The notes beneath the pieces were generated by a model. The model saw only the letters and a list, made by a program, of their open reading frames with translations. It was not told the DNA's origin and ran no database searches. Positions 43,020-52,573 of a stretch of 64,000 bases of DNA are shown here, piece by piece; position 1 is the first letter of the stretch; each line of letters begins with the position of its first letter. The position numbers and the translations under genes were made by a program. The stretch lies in the NCBI GenBank assembly GCA_023450085.1, contig JAEXHI010000010.1, positions 62,001-126,000 of the forward strand. The letters run 5' to 3'. Origin of the DNA: Bacteroidota bacterium. GTDB taxonomy: Bacteria > Bacteroidota > Bacteroidia > Sphingobacteriales > Sphingobacteriaceae.

Positions 43020-43533
43020 TGTTGATTAATTTATAGTTAGCGTAAAGGTATTTAATTTTAAATCTAGTTTGTATTGACCTATGTTAAGATTTTACAATTT
43101 TATGTAGATGGTTGGTTAGATGGTAAACAAGTATAATGGTTTAGTGAAGGATGAAATTTTTATTTGGATAAGCACTTTGTTGTTTTTCATTATCCCCAGC
43201 CCTAGCATTCCTCTTTCTTATCGTAAAAAGGAACCTATTTGCAATGTACTCTTATGTGCCTATGTGGTTGTACTTTTATCTTTAAGAGTTTAAAATTGCC
43301 AAAAAAATCTAAATGAACCCATAGTAAACTCCAGAGTAATTTGACAAAATGCCCTACCCATAGGTAGCTGAGGATTTTTATTTTATTTGTTTCGATGGTA
43401 ATCCAAAATTCTTTCCTTCAATCATTAGAACACAAATCGTAAATATTAAGTCATTTAGTATCAGTTAAGTGGAAACATGCTCCTTTTGTAAGGCTTATTT
43501 TCGTTAAATTAGCGGCTTTACTTAACGAAATAG
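43020..43533. other. 514-bp gap between yceI and mutL with a truncated repeat copy
   Basis: Bases about 43172-43222 (GCACTTTGTTGTTTTTCATT and the following ATCCCCAGCCCTAGCA) match the left end of the dispersed repeat at 2131-2185, after which similarity is lost. The rest is A/T-rich with no gene, hairpin or exact promoter box that I trust. Confidence 0.5.
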
Positions 43534-45381
43534 ATGTCTGATATTATTCAACTTTTACCCGATAGCGTAGCCAACCAGATAGCGGCAGGAGAAGTAGTGC
43601 AGAGGCCAGCCTCGGCAGTAAAAGAATTATTGGAAAATGCTTTAGATGCGGGTGCCGATAAAATACAGCTCATTGTTAAGGATGCTGGAAAAGCATTAAT
43701 TCAGGTGATAGATAATGGCTGCGGAATGAGCATTACTGACGCCCGCATGTGCTTTGAGCGCCATGCCACTTCCAAAGTGCGTAAAGCAGAAGATCTTTTT
43801 GCTATTAGAACCATGGGTTTCAGAGGTGAAGCAATGGCATCTATAGCGGCAATTGCGCAGGTGGAAATGAAAACCAAGCGTTATGAAGATGAAGTGGGGA
43901 CCTTGGTAGAAATAGAAGGTTCTACGGTGGTGAAACAAGAACCCATAGGAACGCCTAACGGAACAAGTATTAGTGTAAAGAACCTGTTTTACAATACGCC
44001 TGCGAGACGTAATTTCCTGAAGAGTAATCCTACAGAAATGCGTTATATTATTGACGAGTTTCAACGTGTAGCTTTAGCCAAGCCTCATATCTCTTTTAGC
44101 TTGCATCATGACGGGAATGAAATTTACCGATTGCCTGCAGCAACCATCAAGCAACGTATTGTGCATTTATTTGGCAACAATTATAACGAACGTTTGATTC
44201 CGGTAGAGGAAGAAACCACAATCATTAACCTTAAAGGATATATTGGAAAGCCCGAATTTGCCAAGAAAACCCGTGGTGAGCAGTTTTTTTTTGTGAACGA
44301 TAGATTTATTAAAGACAATTACTTGAACCATGCCATCAATAAGGCTTATCAAGAACTATTGCCTGATGATAACTTTCCGCTTTATGTACTGTTTATAGAT
44401 ATCGATCCGGCTAAGATTGACGTAAACGTTCATCCAACCAAAACAGAAATCAAATACTTGGATGAAAAATCCATCTATGCCATTATTCATTCGGCAGTGA
44501 AAAGATCGTTAGGTAGATTCAACATCAGTCCTACTTTAGATTTTAACCAAGAAACGGCGTTTAGCAGTATGATTACGCCAAAAGCGCCTGAAGACATTGT
44601 GCCGCCTAGCATTTCTTTTAATCCAGACTTTAACCCTTTTGGGGCAAGTAAGCCTGTGGCTGCCAAAGAAACTTATTTCAAGGAACAGTATCATCCGAAA
44701 GAAAAAACACAAAATTGGGGATCTTTATATGAAATCACCAATTATCAGCAAGCAGAGCAAGCCAGTATTGATTTAGGAGAAGAGGAAGAAGAGACTTTGG
44801 TCGCTTCGCCAAGTAAACATTATATGCAGGTTCATAACCGTTATATTGTTTCGCAAATTAAATCGGGCATCATGCTTATTGACCAACAGGCAGCTCACGA
44901 ACGTATCTTATACGAACGTTTTTTATTACACTTGGAAGATCGTAAAGGAGCTTCGCAACAAAGCTTGTTTCCACAAACGGTTACTTTAAGTCCTAGTGAT
45001 TTTGAATTGGCAAAAAGTTTGTTGGACGATATTAAGAGCTTAGGTTTTGATGTGCGGGAATTCGGGAAAAATACATTGGTGATTGAAGGTATTCCCGTTG
45101 ATTTAGGCAGCACAAATATTAACGAAACCCAACTTTTTGAACACCTGATAGAGGGGTTTAAAAATTCTCAACAAGAATTAAAATTAACGAAGAGAGATGC
45201 TTTGGCAAGAAGTTTGGCCAGAAACAGTGCGATTAAAGCAGGTACAGTGCTAAGTCAACAGGAGATGAACACCCTGATTGATGAGCTTTTTGCGTGTAAA
45301 AGCCCTAACTTTAGCATCAGTGGTAAACCAGCAATACAGACCATTACTTTGGCTGAATTAGCACAAAAATTTGAAAAATAA
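43534..45381 (+). CDS. mutL: DNA mismatch repair protein MutL
   Basis: 615 residues. The GHKL ATPase is intact: IAAGEVVQRPASAVKELLENALDAG, DNGCGM, TMGFRGEAMASIA and GTSISVKNLFYNTPARRNFL. The C-terminal domain has DQQAAHERILYE in place of the endonuclease motif DQHAxxExxxxE, and SPNFSISGKPAI where CPHGRP would be expected, so nicking activity is doubtful. MutL couples MutS recognition to strand repair. It is followed 2 bp later by the first rhomboid gene. Confidence 0.95.
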   Translation: MSDIIQLLPDSVANQIAAGEVVQRPASAVKELLENALDAGADKIQLIVKDAGKALIQVIDNGCGMSITDARMCFERHATSKVRKAEDLFAIRTMGFRGEAMASIAAIAQVEMKTKRYEDEVGTLVEIEGSTVVKQEPIGTPNGTSISVKNLFYNTPARRNFLKSNPTEMRYIIDEFQRVALAKPHISFSLHHDGNEIYRLPAATIKQRIVHLFGNNYNERLIPVEEETTIINLKGYIGKPEFAKKTRGEQFFFVNDRFIKDNYLNHAINKAYQELLPDDNFPLYVLFIDIDPAKIDVNVHPTKTEIKYLDEKSIYAIIHSAVKRSLGRFNISPTLDFNQETAFSSMITPKAPEDIVPPSISFNPDFNPFGASKPVAAKETYFKEQYHPKEKTQNWGSLYEITNYQQAEQASIDLGEEEEETLVASPSKHYMQVHNRYIVSQIKSGIMLIDQQAAHERILYERFLLHLEDRKGASQQSLFPQTVTLSPSDFELAKSLLDDIKSLGFDVREFGKNTLVIEGIPVDLGSTNINETQLFEHLIEGFKNSQQELKLTKRDALARSLARNSAIKAGTVLSQQEMNTLIDELFACKSPNFSISGKPAIQTITLAELAQKFEK

Positions 45382-45383
45382 CC

Positions 45384-46061
45384 ATGAATAACATCAATAT
45401 CCCACCAGTAGTCAAAAACCTGTTAATCATTAACGGGATAATGCTTTTTGCTTCATGGATTTTAGGAGACGTTGTAACAAGATATTTAGCAGTCTTTTAT
45501 TTTGATTCTCCCTTTTTTGAAGTATGGCAGCCTATCACCTATATGTTCATGCATGGAGGGGTTGCACATTTGTTTTTTAACATGTTTGGTCTGTTTATGT
45601 TTGGAGGTGTGTTAGAACAACGTTGGGGCCAAAAAAAATTCATTAATTTCTATTTAATAACTGGTTTAGGAGCATTGGCATTGCAATGGGGAGTGCAGGC
45701 TTTTGAAGTATATCAAATAACAGGAAGAATATTTAATGATCTAAACGTTGTAGGCGCAAACCCAGACTTAAGAGCAATTTACAGTAGCCCAATGGTAGGT
45801 GCTTCCGGAGCGATTTTTGGAGTGCTAACAGCTTTTGCGGTGTTGTATCCAAACGTTGAGCTCATGCTGATGTTTATCCCGTTTCCGATAAAAGCGAAAT
45901 ATTTTATCCCCATTTATATCGTTATAGAATTGTTCTTGGGCGTGGCACGTATACAAGGCGATTCGGTAGCTCATTTTGCTCATTTGGGTGGTGCGCTGAT
46001 CGGGTTTATTTTGGTTAAACTATGGAAAGATAAAGACAGATTTTACGATTACTATGAATAA
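45384..46061 (+). CDS. Rhomboid intramembrane serine protease 1
   Basis: 225 residues with six membrane helices. The catalytic Ser141 is in GASGAIFG and the catalytic His is H200 in VAHFAHLGGALIGF; the HGGVAHLFFNMFGL loop (57-70) supplies the oxyanion-side His and Asn. Rhomboids cut membrane proteins within or near the bilayer. It overlaps the second rhomboid gene by 8 nt. Confidence 0.92.
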   Translation: MNNINIPPVVKNLLIINGIMLFASWILGDVVTRYLAVFYFDSPFFEVWQPITYMFMHGGVAHLFFNMFGLFMFGGVLEQRWGQKKFINFYLITGLGALALQWGVQAFEVYQITGRIFNDLNVVGANPDLRAIYSSPMVGASGAIFGVLTAFAVLYPNVELMLMFIPFPIKAKYFIPIYIVIELFLGVARIQGDSVAHFAHLGGALIGFILVKLWKDKDRFYDYYE

Positions 46062-46887
46062 CAGTAGCTTCAAGGATTTATCTTACCGTTTATTTAAGTT
46101 GGGTAATCCCGCCATGTTTTACATTGGCGTAAATACAATAGTGTTTTTGGTTTTGGGTATCGCCAATCTTTTTACCAGAGGAGCGGTCGACAGTTTGGTT
46201 GCGCAATATTTAGCTTTTCCATCTGATATTTCTCAATTGCCTACTCGTTTTTACACTTTGGTCACTTATGCTTTCTTGCACCAAAATATTTTTCATATCC
46301 TTTTTAACATGTTGTGGTTGTATTGGATGGGAAACTTATTTCTTGATTTCCTTAAACCAAGGCAGTTTCAGGTGGTATATTGGGGAGGTGCTATTTTGGG
46401 TGCTTTAACCTTTGCCCTAATTTATAATCTAAGTCCGCAACTGAATGCCAATGGTTCTATCTTGCTAGGTGCTTCCGCAGCGGTAATGGCCATTTTTAGT
46501 GCAATAACTACTCTAATTCCTAATTATAGTATTCGACTGATTCTCTTTGGAGATGTTAAATTGAAATACTTACTGTTAGTATATATTATCATCGATGTGA
46601 TAGGGACCTCTCCAGGCTCTAGTAACATAGGTGGAAACTTAGCGCATCTCGGTGGTGCATTTTTCGGATTTGTCTACATCAAACTTTTGCAAAATGGCAC
46701 TGATTTGAGTAGTTTTTTGGTGAAGAAGCCAAAGTTGAAAGTCGTGAAAAATGAAGCACCTAAAAAGAAAACAAGTCAGGTAAATCAAGCAGAAATAGAT
46801 GCTATACTGGACAAAATTTCTAAAAGCGGTTATGAAAATCTTACCGCTAAAGAAAAACAAACCCTTTTTGATGCAAGTAAAAACTAA
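46054..46887 (+). CDS. Rhomboid intramembrane serine protease 2 with C-terminal extension
   Basis: 277 residues: six helices with Ser141 in GASAAVMA and His198 in NLAHLGGAFFGF, and the HQNIFHILFNMLWLYWMG loop. A soluble tail of about 70 residues (KLKVVKNEAPKKKTSQ to LTAKEKQTLFDASKN) follows, a DUF6576-like extension seen in Bacteroidota rhomboids. It differs from the first rhomboid, so the pair is not a recent duplication. Its stop overlaps the next start as TAATG. Confidence 0.9.
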   Translation: MNNSSFKDLSYRLFKLGNPAMFYIGVNTIVFLVLGIANLFTRGAVDSLVAQYLAFPSDISQLPTRFYTLVTYAFLHQNIFHILFNMLWLYWMGNLFLDFLKPRQFQVVYWGGAILGALTFALIYNLSPQLNANGSILLGASAAVMAIFSAITTLIPNYSIRLILFGDVKLKYLLLVYIIIDVIGTSPGSSNIGGNLAHLGGAFFGFVYIKLLQNGTDLSSFLVKKPKLKVVKNEAPKKKTSQVNQAEIDAILDKISKSGYENLTAKEKQTLFDASKN

Positions 46888-48020
46888 TGTCTAAACTACA
46901 ACTTTCCATATTCGATAAGTTTATGCTCTTTTTAGCGGTATTAACCGTTATGGGCCTTGCTTTGGGAATGGTTGCTGGACAAACTGATCCGCAAAATGAT
47001 ATTTGGATTGCCTTTGCTGGATTGGCATACCCGTTCTTTTTAGTGGCCAATTTAATTTTTGCCATTTTTTGGGCATTCCGTCGCAGGTTTATTTTTACTT
47101 TGGTTACATTGGCCATTATGGCCCTTGGATGGAAACCCTTAAACGCTACTTATCAGTTTTTTGGGGAGGAGGGATCTTCTGTAAAAGAAAGTGAGCATTA
47201 TGTGCGGTTAATGACCTATAATGTTCATCAATTTAAAAAATATGGAGAAAACAATGACGTTTCTACCAGAGACCAAATTTTTAAACTGATAGAAGGTCAA
47301 AACCCTGATGTAATTTGTTTTCAAGAGTTTTTTACGCGACGTAAAGGCGAATTCGATTTGATTGATAGCGTTAAAAAAAGGCTTAAGCTAAAACATTACT
47401 ATTTTGTGCCTACTATTGATAATAACTATGAAGCTGCGGGTTTAGCTATTTTTTCTCGTTATCCTATTGATAACAAAGGCGAAGTGCCGTTTAGCCAAAT
47501 ACCGGGCAATGGAAGTATCTATGCTGATATTAAAGTAGAAGGACAGCTTTTTAGGATTTACAATGTACATTTCCAATCTATTTCTTTCCAGAAGGAAGAT
47601 TACGATTACATTGACAAAGTCACTTCGAAGATGAATACAGAGTATAAGTCATCTCGAAGAATTGCCAGTATGCTCAAAGCTGCCTTTGAAAGAAGAAGCG
47701 AACAGGTAAAATTGATGAAGGCAGAAATGCAGAAATGTAAACTCCCTTTTGTGATTGCTGGCGATTTTAATGATACACCTGCTTCTTATTGTGTTACCCA
47801 AATTACCAAGTCATTAAAGAATGCCTTTATCGAAAAAGGCAGCGGTTTTGGTAAAACCTACAACGGTGCATTTCCCAATTTTCAAATCGATTATATCGCT
47901 ACTACCAAAGACTTTGATGTCATCAATCACCATGTTTCTAAAGAAAAGCTGTCTGACCATTTTCCTGTAAGGAGTGATTTGAGATTAAATTTTTCCTTAG
48001 AAAGCGATGATGGATATTAA
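46887..48020 (+). CDS. Membrane-anchored endonuclease/exonuclease/phosphatase-family protein
   Basis: 377 residues: three membrane helices in the first 100 and an EEP catalytic domain. Motifs are RLMTYNVHQFKKYG, PDVICFQEFF, FVIAGDFNDTPASY and LSDHFPVRSDL, which carry the metal-binding Glu/Asp and catalytic His residues. The substrate may be a phosphoester such as a lipid or nucleic acid; it cannot be set from sequence. Overlaps the second rhomboid by 1 nt. Confidence 0.88.
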   Translation: MSKLQLSIFDKFMLFLAVLTVMGLALGMVAGQTDPQNDIWIAFAGLAYPFFLVANLIFAIFWAFRRRFIFTLVTLAIMALGWKPLNATYQFFGEEGSSVKESEHYVRLMTYNVHQFKKYGENNDVSTRDQIFKLIEGQNPDVICFQEFFTRRKGEFDLIDSVKKRLKLKHYYFVPTIDNNYEAAGLAIFSRYPIDNKGEVPFSQIPGNGSIYADIKVEGQLFRIYNVHFQSISFQKEDYDYIDKVTSKMNTEYKSSRRIASMLKAAFERRSEQVKLMKAEMQKCKLPFVIAGDFNDTPASYCVTQITKSLKNAFIEKGSGFGKTYNGAFPNFQIDYIATTKDFDVINHHVSKEKLSDHFPVRSDLRLNFSLESDDGY

Positions 48021-48033
48021 CCTCTAAAAGTTT

Positions 48034-48041
48034 TACATTTG
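48034..48041 (+). promoter_or_regulatory. -7 box directly before cysS
   Basis: TACATTTG matches TAnnTTTG exactly and ends 5 bp before the ATG at 48047. Transcription would start at or next to the start codon, giving a leaderless or nearly leaderless mRNA. Confidence 0.6.
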
Positions 48042-48046
48042 CAACC

Positions 48047-49507
48047 ATGATACAAGAGTTACAGTTATACAATACGCTTACCCGTAAAAAGGAAGTTTTT
48101 GAACCCCTAAATGCTCCACACGTAGGAATGTACGTTTGTGGACCAACCGTTTACAATGATGTGCATTTGGGTAACTGTCGTACTTTTATCTCGTTCGATT
48201 TGATTTTTCGCTATCTAAACCATAGTGGTTATAAAGTGCGTTATGTACGTAATATTACGGATGCAGGCCACTTAGAAGGTGACAGAGACGAAGGGGATGA
48301 CAAATTTGCAAAGCGTGCAAAATTGGAGCAATTAGAGCCCATGGAAATTGTACAAAAGTATACTTTGGGTTTCCATGATGTAATGCGAATGTTCAATACC
48401 TTGCCGCCAAGCATTGAGCCTACTGCTACAGGACACATCATTGAGCAAATTGAAATGGTAAAAGTCATTTTGGCCAATGGTTATGCCTACGAAATAGATG
48501 GTACGGTTTATTTTGATGTAGAGAAATACAGCCAGAAATACAATTATACCATTTTAACTAACCGCAAGTTAGAGGAGTTGTTGGAAAATACTCGCGAACT
48601 AAGTGGTCAGAATGATAAAAGAGGTCGTTTGGATTTTGCGCTTTGGATAAAAGCTAAGCCAGAAACATTAATGCAATGGCAGTCGCCTTGGGGAATGGGT
48701 TTTCCAGGTTGGCATATTGAGTGCTCGGCAATGAGTGCTAAGTATTTAGGCAATGAGTTTGATATTCATGGTGGAGGAATGGATTTGGCAGCAACACACC
48801 ATACCAATGAGATTGCCCAATCGGAAGCTTGTTCAAGTCACCAGCCGGCTAAATATTGGATGCACACCAACATGTTAACCGTTAATGGTACACGTATGTC
48901 CAAATCTGCGGGCAATGGTTTCTTGCCACAGGAGCTTTTTACTGGTAACCACCCTTTGTTGCGTAAAGGTTATAGCCCTATGACGGTGAAGTTTTTTATG
49001 CTGCAGGCACATTATCGCAGTACGCTTGATTTTAGTAATGATGCACTGGATGCTTCTGAAAAAGGTTTCAGGAGATTGATGAATGCAGTGGCTTTGTTGC
49101 CGAAACTGTCTGCCTCAGTAGAAGGAAATATCGCGATAGCACCAATTAGAGAAAAGTGTGTTAATGCGATGAATGATGATTTCAATAGCCCTGTAGCTAT
49201 TGCTGAGTTATTTGAGGCAGCTCGCATCATTAATACCGTTTATGATGGTAGTGTAAAAATCACAGCAGCTGAATTGGAAGAACTGAAAGCATTAATGAAC
49301 GATTTCATTTTCGATATTTTTGGTTTGAAAGATGAGGAGAGCAGCAATACAGATATGAACGAAGTGCTCGAAATGATTATCGCCCTGCGCAAGGAAGCTA
49401 AGGAAAATAAGGATTACGCGACTTCGGATTCTATTCGTATTGGGTTGCAAAACATAGGTATACAGTTAAAAGATAGCAAAGAAGGCACTACTTGGAGTAA
49501 AATATAA
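48047..49507 (+). CDS. cysS: Cysteinyl-tRNA synthetase
   Basis: 486 residues. The zinc Cys31 and MYVCGPTVYN are followed by the HIGH-type motif HLGN (40-43); further zinc ligands lie in HIECSAMS and HGGGMDLAATHH, and the KMSKS-type loop is RMSKSAGN. It charges tRNA-Cys. An exact -7 box sits immediately upstream, so it can be transcribed independently of mutL and the rhomboids. Confidence 0.97.
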   Translation: MIQELQLYNTLTRKKEVFEPLNAPHVGMYVCGPTVYNDVHLGNCRTFISFDLIFRYLNHSGYKVRYVRNITDAGHLEGDRDEGDDKFAKRAKLEQLEPMEIVQKYTLGFHDVMRMFNTLPPSIEPTATGHIIEQIEMVKVILANGYAYEIDGTVYFDVEKYSQKYNYTILTNRKLEELLENTRELSGQNDKRGRLDFALWIKAKPETLMQWQSPWGMGFPGWHIECSAMSAKYLGNEFDIHGGGMDLAATHHTNEIAQSEACSSHQPAKYWMHTNMLTVNGTRMSKSAGNGFLPQELFTGNHPLLRKGYSPMTVKFFMLQAHYRSTLDFSNDALDASEKGFRRLMNAVALLPKLSASVEGNIAIAPIREKCVNAMNDDFNSPVAIAELFEAARIINTVYDGSVKITAAELEELKALMNDFIFDIFGLKDEESSNTDMNEVLEMIIALRKEAKENKDYATSDSIRIGLQNIGIQLKDSKEGTTWSKI

Positions 49508-49546
49508 TTGAGCCATTATTGGCATTAAATTGCAATTCAAAATAGA

Positions 49547-50536
49547 ATGAAAGTTAATCAAATATTAGCAGTATCACTTTTGACATTGGTTGGCTTTCAA
49601 TCTTGCCAACAAAACAAACCTGCAGATACGGAAACAACGGTGGAGCCGGTTAAATTAACCTCACCAGAATTTAACGCCGATAGTGCCTATGCTTATACCA
49701 AAGCACAAGTTGATTTTGGACCACGTATTCCATCTACACCTGCTCATGCAAAGTGTGCTGAATATTTAGTGGCTAAGCTAAAATCTTTCGGTGGACAGGT
49801 GACGGTTCAGCAGGCTCCTGCTAAGACCTACGATGGTAAAGCACATCAGTTAAAAAATATTATTGCGGCTTTTTATCCTGAGAAAACTCAAAGGGTTTTA
49901 ATTACTGCTCACTGGGATGCCCGTCCTTTTTCAGATCAGGATCCTGACGAGACGATGAAGGATAAATCTTTTGAGGCTGCTAATGATGGGGCTAGTGGTG
50001 TTGCGGTAATTTTGGAGATGGCCCGTCAAATTAAAGAAAAACAGCCTGAAGTAGGAGTGGATTTTATTTTGTGGGATATTGAAGATTACGGTAGTGCCAA
50101 TGACCAAACTCCTAATGAAACTACTTGGTGCATTGGTTCGCAATATTGGGCTAAAAATCCTCATGTAAAAGGCTATAAGGCATTATATGCTATTAATTTG
50201 GATATGGTTGGCGGTAGCAATGCACAGTTTACACAAGACGAGCTATCTAGAAAGTACGCTCCAAATGTAGTGAGCAAAGTATGGGGTATTGCAGGCGAAA
50301 TAGGCTACGGTAATTATTTCATTAACGTGACTTCTGGTAGCTTGGTTGACGACCATTTTTGGATTAACCAAGCAGGCATTCCAGCAATTGATGTTATCCA
50401 CTATTCAGATGCAGCAGGTTTCTATAGTAATTGGCATACGCAATTGGATAACCTGAACAACATTGATAGGAATACCTTGAAAGCGGTAGGACAAACCATG
50501 TTAGAAACCATTTACCGAGAAAAACCCTCTGCTTAG
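49547..50536 (+). CDS. M28-family lipoprotein, probable glutaminyl-peptide cyclotransferase
   Basis: 329 residues: a lipoprotein signal peptide (lipobox FQSC, Cys20) and an M28 zinc fold. Key segments are RVLITAHWDARPFSDQDPDE, AANDGASGVAVILEMAR, VDFILWDIEDYG, TWCIGSQYWAKNPH, INLDMVGG and HYSDAAGFYSNWHTQLDN. The set resembles type II (animal-like) glutaminyl cyclases such as that of Porphyromonas rather than a broad aminopeptidase. It would convert N-terminal Gln of exported proteins to pyroglutamate. An aminopeptidase role is the alternative. Confidence 0.78.
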   Translation: MKVNQILAVSLLTLVGFQSCQQNKPADTETTVEPVKLTSPEFNADSAYAYTKAQVDFGPRIPSTPAHAKCAEYLVAKLKSFGGQVTVQQAPAKTYDGKAHQLKNIIAAFYPEKTQRVLITAHWDARPFSDQDPDETMKDKSFEAANDGASGVAVILEMARQIKEKQPEVGVDFILWDIEDYGSANDQTPNETTWCIGSQYWAKNPHVKGYKALYAINLDMVGGSNAQFTQDELSRKYAPNVVSKVWGIAGEIGYGNYFINVTSGSLVDDHFWINQAGIPAIDVIHYSDAAGFYSNWHTQLDNLNNIDRNTLKAVGQTMLETIYREKPSA

Positions 50537-50650
50537 TTGAGCTATCTAGCTTTTTAGTTTTTGACTCATCAAAATGTGCAATTGTTAATTACTTTTTTGC
50601 CAACTAATTTATTCAACATTTAAATTCGTACACTACAACAATAAATTGTT

Positions 50651-51511
50651 ATGAAAAAAATATATCTGTCAGTTTTAGCCCTAGCCATAGGTGCCAATGT
50701 ATATGCACAAAAATCGGATGGCACCGTAAAATCTTTAGTTAACGCAGAAAAAGCTTTTGCACAAAAAGCAGCCAAAGACGGTGTAAATGCCGCTTTTACG
50801 GAGTTCGCAGCTCCTGATGCTATTGTATTTCGCCCGAACCCAGTTAATGCTAAAAAGTTTTATGCCACTGCAGTGGATACTAAAAATTTGACTTGGGAAC
50901 CTAATTACGCCCGTTTATCAAAAAGTAGAGACTGGGGTTTTACTTCTGGAACTTATGTAGCAGGTACGGATAAAAAAACTTATGGACATTACCTTTCTGT
51001 TTGGAGAGGCAAAGACGGTGAATGGCAATTTGTGATTGATTTAGGTGCCGAAGCGATGAAGCCAATCAAAGGCAAAGAACCTAAAAATACTTTTGTGGAG
51101 CCAACTGGTACCCACAGTCCAAAATTTGCGACCTCAAAAGACCTAAAAGCAGCAACAGAAATTATCAACAATACAGAGAAAACACTGAATACAATGTTAA
51201 AAACTCACGGTATTCAAGCTTTTTCTGGTTTCATTAATCCTGATGCACGTTTAATGTTCCCAGGAACAGATGTGATTGTCGGTAAAGATGATATCTTGGC
51301 ATTTAATAACAGAGTGATTGATAAAATCAACTTAAAAACCACACAAGCTGATAAAGCTTTAGGAGGTGATTTTGCTTATACATATGGTGTTGCTACCATT
51401 GATTATAAAGCTAATCTGCGTGAAAGTTTTAACTATGTATTTATTTGGGAGCGCCAAGCGGATGCAAACTGGAATATCATAGCCCAAATTTTTACAGTTG
51501 CAGAGAGGTAG
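50651..51511 (+). CDS. Exported protein with two NTF2-like (DUF4440) domains
   Basis: 286 residues: a signal peptide (LSVLALAIGANVYA, then Gln) followed by two tandem SnoaL/DUF4440-like cone domains. The first spans about 27-135 (VNAEKAFAQKAAKDGVNAAFTEFAAPDAIVFRP) and the second about 160-285 (TEIINNTEKTLNTMLKTHGIQAFSGFINPDARLMFPG to WNIIAQIFT). No catalytic residues can be named. The domains probably arose by internal duplication. Followed by its own terminator. Confidence 0.78.
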   Translation: MKKIYLSVLALAIGANVYAQKSDGTVKSLVNAEKAFAQKAAKDGVNAAFTEFAAPDAIVFRPNPVNAKKFYATAVDTKNLTWEPNYARLSKSRDWGFTSGTYVAGTDKKTYGHYLSVWRGKDGEWQFVIDLGAEAMKPIKGKEPKNTFVEPTGTHSPKFATSKDLKAATEIINNTEKTLNTMLKTHGIQAFSGFINPDARLMFPGTDVIVGKDDILAFNNRVIDKINLKTTQADKALGGDFAYTYGVATIDYKANLRESFNYVFIWERQADANWNIIAQIFTVAER

Positions 51512-51539
51512 TCATTAAACCAAATATCAAATATAAACC

Positions 51540-51572
51540 AAGGATTTTAACCACAAGTTGAAATCCTTTTTT
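51540..51572 (+). terminator. Rho-independent terminator
   Basis: AAGGATTT (51540-51547) pairs with AAATCCTT (51561-51568), followed by T residues, after the NTF2-like gene. Confidence 0.85.
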
Positions 51573-51662
51573 GTTGAATGGTACTTTGCTTTTTGAAGAT
51601 TTTAAACTGAAAAACTTTATACTTGCAATTCACGTAAGGTTTAGCCGTTAACTAATTGTCAT

Positions 51663-52550
51663 ATGAAGAAGATCTCATTTCCCATTTTATTTTTACTATT
51701 TACACTAACAGTTGCGCATGCACAAAAAAAGGTGACCTTTGACATACAAGGTAATCGTGGAGCACGTGGGCTGATGCCCGAAAATACTATTCCAGCGATG
51801 ATTAAAGCATTGGAAAGTGGAGCAACTACATTAAAAATGGAGGTGGTTATTTCGAAAGATAAGCAGGTAGTGGTTTCACAGGAGCCTTATTTTAACCATG
51901 TCATTAGTACTTCTCCAACAGGTGAAGAAATTACGCTCAAAAGCGAAAAGAAGTTCAATATCTACAAAATGGATTACGAGGAGGTGAAGCAGTTTGATGT
52001 AGGTTCTAAACCACACCCTCGTTTTCCGCATCAAGAAAAATTTAGGGTAGAAAAACCTCTCTTGTCAGATTTGATTGATAAGGTGGAGTTTTTTGTAGCC
52101 AAAAGGAAAATGGCAAAACCCCATTATAATATTGAAACTAAATTGATCAGAAAAGGCGATGGGGAATTTCAGCCAAGTCCTGAAGAATTTGTAGAACTGA
52201 TTATGGAAGTGGTAAAGGCTAAGAAGCTAGAAAAAAGAGTGACGATCCATTCCTTTGACATCAGAAGTTTGCAATATGTTCACGAAAAATATCCAGAAAT
52301 ACAAACCTCACTTGGGATAGACGAGAAAGAGGATTTTGAAAATAACATCAAAGCATTGGGTTTTACACCCACTATCTATAGTCCTTATTTGCCTTTGGTG
52401 GGTAAGGGTTTGGTAGACAAATGTCATGCTGCAGGCGTAAAGATTATTCCTTGGACGGTGAACACCTTTAAAGATTTGCAGTATCTTAAAAATTTGGGGG
52501 TAGATGGGATTGTTACCGATTATCCCGACTTAATGACGGGAAATAAATAA
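51663..52550 (+). CDS. GDPD-fold exported protein with degenerate active site
   Basis: 295 residues: a signal peptide (LFLLFTLTVAHA, then Gln) and a glycerophosphodiester phosphodiesterase TIM barrel. The scaffold is well kept (NRGARGLMPENTIPAMIKALESG, VTIHSFDIRSLQYVHEKYPE, IPWTVN, GVDGIVTDYPD). However, the catalytic HRG is NRG, the metal pair ExD (as in LELD-type motifs) is KxE in LKMEV, and the second His of the HD/HE motif is Gln in VSQEP. It is therefore probably inactive as a phosphodiesterase and may bind ligand instead. Confidence 0.8.
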   Translation: MKKISFPILFLLFTLTVAHAQKKVTFDIQGNRGARGLMPENTIPAMIKALESGATTLKMEVVISKDKQVVVSQEPYFNHVISTSPTGEEITLKSEKKFNIYKMDYEEVKQFDVGSKPHPRFPHQEKFRVEKPLLSDLIDKVEFFVAKRKMAKPHYNIETKLIRKGDGEFQPSPEEFVELIMEVVKAKKLEKRVTIHSFDIRSLQYVHEKYPEIQTSLGIDEKEDFENNIKALGFTPTIYSPYLPLVGKGLVDKCHAAGVKIIPWTVNTFKDLQYLKNLGVDGIVTDYPDLMTGNK

Positions 52551-52573
52551 GCATTTGATTTTTTTATGATAAA

